A stretch of DNA of 7,111 bases, taken from Parachlamydiaceae bacterium (GTDB lineage Bacteria; Chlamydiota; Chlamydiia; Chlamydiales; Parachlamydiaceae). Made by a program: the position numbers and the translations under genes. Below are positions 5,763 through 7,111 of the stretch, piece by piece. The DNA lies in NCBI GenBank assembly GCA_003164155.1, contig PLSG01000216.1, forward strand, positions 4,041 to 11,151, written 5' to 3'. Positions within the stretch are counted from its first letter, which is position 1. The number at the start of each line of letters is the position of its first letter. The notes beneath the pieces were generated by a model that had not been told where the DNA came from, searched no databases, and worked only from the letters and a program-made list of their open reading frames with translations.

Positions 5763-6050
5763 ATGCTCCCTTTGATGAGCCGCATCTGCCTATGCGTTTT
5801 AGCTTTAGCCACGACCTTATATGCCTATGTGGATAAAAGAAATGACCTGATTGGGCTGCGCTTGCAGATCCCCCTTTTGGAAAAAGAAGCGCGTGCCATA
5901 CACGAGGAAAATAAACGCCTGGAGTACGAAGTCGACCGCTTTGAGAGCCCTATCCATCTGATGGAGTTGTCGCGAAAACCAGAATTTAGCCATTTGAAGT
6001 ATCCACTCATCCAAGACGTAATTATTCTTGAGTCGAAAGCGTTACCCTAA
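5763..6050 (+). CDS. ftsL: FtsL-like division protein (chlamydial CT271 type)
   Basis: This 95-residue protein has a short N-terminus, one hydrophobic segment at about residues 4-22, then a charged heptad-like helix (about 24-60, with LQIPLLEKEARAIHEEN) predicted to form a coiled coil, and a short tail. That is the bitopic architecture of FtsL, which with FtsB and FtsQ recruits and activates septal peptidoglycan synthesis. FtsL is poorly conserved in sequence, so the call rests on size, topology and position between rsmH and ftsI, the same place as the FtsL candidate CT271 in Chlamydia. ATG 5763 is chosen over an upstream in-frame ATG at 5685, which would overlap rsmH; AAAAGGTG at the end of rsmH serves as ribosome binding site about 5 bases before it. 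The 2-bp gap from rsmH indicates translational coupling. Confidence 0.8.
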   Translation: MLPLMSRICLCVLALATTLYAYVDKRNDLIGLRLQIPLLEKEARAIHEENKRLEYEVDRFESPIHLMELSRKPEFSHLKYPLIQDVIILESKALP

Positions 6051-6054
6051 ATCT

Positions 6055-6100
6055 TTTAATTTCGTCCAAAGTGAGCCGAGCACCTGTGGACAAAATTAAA
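6055..6100. repeat. Intergenic hairpin between ftsL and ftsI
   Basis: Arms 6055-6068 and 6087-6100 pair at 13 of 14 positions (mismatch 6063/6092) around an 18-nt loop. It begins 5 bases after the ftsL stop and ends 22 bases before the proposed ftsI start. No T-run follows, so it is unlikely to terminate transcription; RNA processing or stability at the gene junction, or a protein-binding site, is possible. Confidence 0.6.
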
Positions 6101-6122
6101 CCAGTAGTCAATCTAAGAGGCG

Positions 6123-7111
6123 ATGAAGCAAAGCATGCAGTCCCGGCCGTATAAAAAAGGAGCATCCCCTATACTTGTGGACCGCAAACGTCTAGTGATT
6201 GTGGCTGTGGGTGTCTTTGTCTTATTTTCTGTGTTAATTGCCCAGTTTTACCGCATACAGATCATCGAAGGGCTAAAGTGGAGCCGGGTGGCCGATCGGC
6301 AGCATTTTTTTGTGGTGCGCGAACCCTTTGTGCGGGGATCTTTTGTTTCCAATACCTCCATCAAACGTGCGCATGTCGAAAAACCGCAGTATTTTGCCGT
6401 AGACATAGAGAAATTTCACCTATATATCGATCCCGAATCGATTCCCAAAAGCCGCAGGGATGAGATCGCTGGAAAAATCAAGCAGTTGGTGCATTTGACA
6501 TTGGAGGAGCATAGCGCGCTGCGCGCGCAGTTTAATTTCAAAAGCCGCAGCCGAAAGCTCAGCATGTGGCTGGATCGCGAAACTAGGGATGGCATCATGG
6601 CGTGGTGGACATCTTATGCCCGCCAAAAAAAAATTGTGCGCAATGCTCTTTTTTTTGTCAGCGATTATCAACGCTCCTATCCCTTTGGCAAGTTGTTGGG
6701 GCAGGTATTACATACTATTCAAAGTAATAAGGATTCTTTGACCATGCAGGCTTTGCCCACAGGGGGCTTGGAATTGTATTTTAATCGGCAGCTCAGGGGA
6801 AAGCTTGGCAAACGGCGCCTCATGCGCTCTCCTAGACATTCCTTGGAACTTGGCGAGGTGGTTGAACAGCCTCAAAATGGCGCCGATATTTATCTGACCA
6901 TCAATCACTATTTACAAGCCATTGCCGAAGAGGAATTGGCCAAAGGAGTGAAGAAATCCCAGGCCAAAGGGGGCTGGGCCATGATGATGGACCCGCACAG
7001 CGGGGAAATTTTAGCTCTAGCGCAATACCCCTTCTTTTATCCGCCAGATTACGCGCATTACTTCAACGATCCCAAGCTCATCGATAATACCTGCGTCAAA
7101 GCCGTATCTGT
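6123..7111 (+). CDS. ftsI: Penicillin-binding protein 3 / FtsI (class B), 3'-truncated
   Basis: The frame runs from ATG 6123 to the window edge (329 full codons). FtsI is the septal peptidoglycan transpeptidase, anchored in the inner membrane. A basic N-terminal tail is followed by one membrane anchor (about residues 25-42). The non-catalytic domain then carries RSYPFG (184-189) and GGLELYFNRQLRGKLG (214-229), and the start of the transpeptidase domain carries DIYLTINHYLQ and MMMDPHSGEILALAQYP (287-303). The sequence ends before the SxxK active site. The usual RGxIxDRxG motif after the anchor is degenerate: only an RGSF remnant is seen at 71-74. An in-frame TAA at 6114 limits the start to 6123 (AGAGG only 2 bases away), ATG 6135 or GTG 6177 (AAGGAG 14 bases upstream); 6123 is a tentative choice. 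Homopolymers A9 (6625-6633) and T8 (6649-6656) lie in the coding region. Confidence 0.9.
   Translation, partial: MKQSMQSRPYKKGASPILVDRKRLVIVAVGVFVLFSVLIAQFYRIQIIEGLKWSRVADRQHFFVVREPFVRGSFVSNTSIKRAHVEKPQYFAVDIEKFHLYIDPESIPKSRRDEIAGKIKQLVHLTLEEHSALRAQFNFKSRSRKLSMWLDRETRDGIMAWWTSYARQKKIVRNALFFVSDYQRSYPFGKLLGQVLHTIQSNKDSLTMQALPTGGLELYFNRQLRGKLGKRRLMRSPRHSLELGEVVEQPQNGADIYLTINHYLQAIAEEELAKGVKKSQAKGGWAMMMDPHSGEILALAQYPFFYPPDYAHYFNDPKLIDNTCVKAVS

Noticed and set aside
6278..6463. Plus-strand ORF of 61 residues
   Set aside because: It is out of frame inside ftsI, whose frame is open and carries PBP motifs.

Overview
The window most likely comes from a member of the phylum Chlamydiota, probably an environmental or amoeba-associated lineage (Parachlamydiales-like) rather than Chlamydia itself. 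The main evidence is the right-hand gene block rsmH - ftsL-like - PBP3/ftsI. It has the order I know from chlamydial genomes (CT272-CT271-CT270 in C. trachomatis), no mraZ in front of rsmH, and a PBP3 with a degenerate N-terminal domain. The other evidence is a PgcA-type phosphohexomutase. This is inference from gene content; I ran no database search.

Left part (1-1553): the 3' end of a GCS2-family carboxylate-amine ligase (glutamate-cysteine ligase type 2-like, 5' cut by the window edge) is followed after 20 bp by an N-formylglutamate amidohydrolase-family gene. This looks like a two-gene operon in which one enzyme makes an amide or peptide bond on a glutamate-like substrate and the other removes a blocking group or hydrolyses such a bond. 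The true substrate is unknown.

Middle (1554-2849): one orphan gene for a Cys-rich DUF1963/YwqG-like protein (1745-2428) sits among three palindromic elements. A long imperfect inverted repeat (1600-1717) lies on its left. An almost perfect 42-bp-arm palindrome built from CGCAAAG units at helical spacing (2465-2567) lies on its right. Beyond that is a MITE-like element of about 244 bp (2593-2836) with inverted ends. Each end of this element is itself a hairpin, and the two loops (AGGAA and TTCCT) are reverse complements. This is the most unusual part of the window.

Right part (2850-7111): a complete phosphoglucomutase/phosphomannomutase on the minus strand (2850-4646) is divergent from the cell-wall/division operon on the plus strand: rsmH (4816-5760), an ftsL-like gene (5763-6050) and the 5' part of ftsI/pbp3 (6123 to the window end, cut before the transpeptidase active site). 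The 169-bp divergent spacer holds a good promoter candidate for the mutase and a hairpin-rich leader for rsmH. A further hairpin separates ftsL from ftsI. RsmH methylates 16S rRNA. FtsL and PBP3 are the membrane partners for septal peptidoglycan synthesis, and sugar-phosphate mutases feed glycogen or envelope sugar pathways.

No tRNA, rRNA or CRISPR array was seen.
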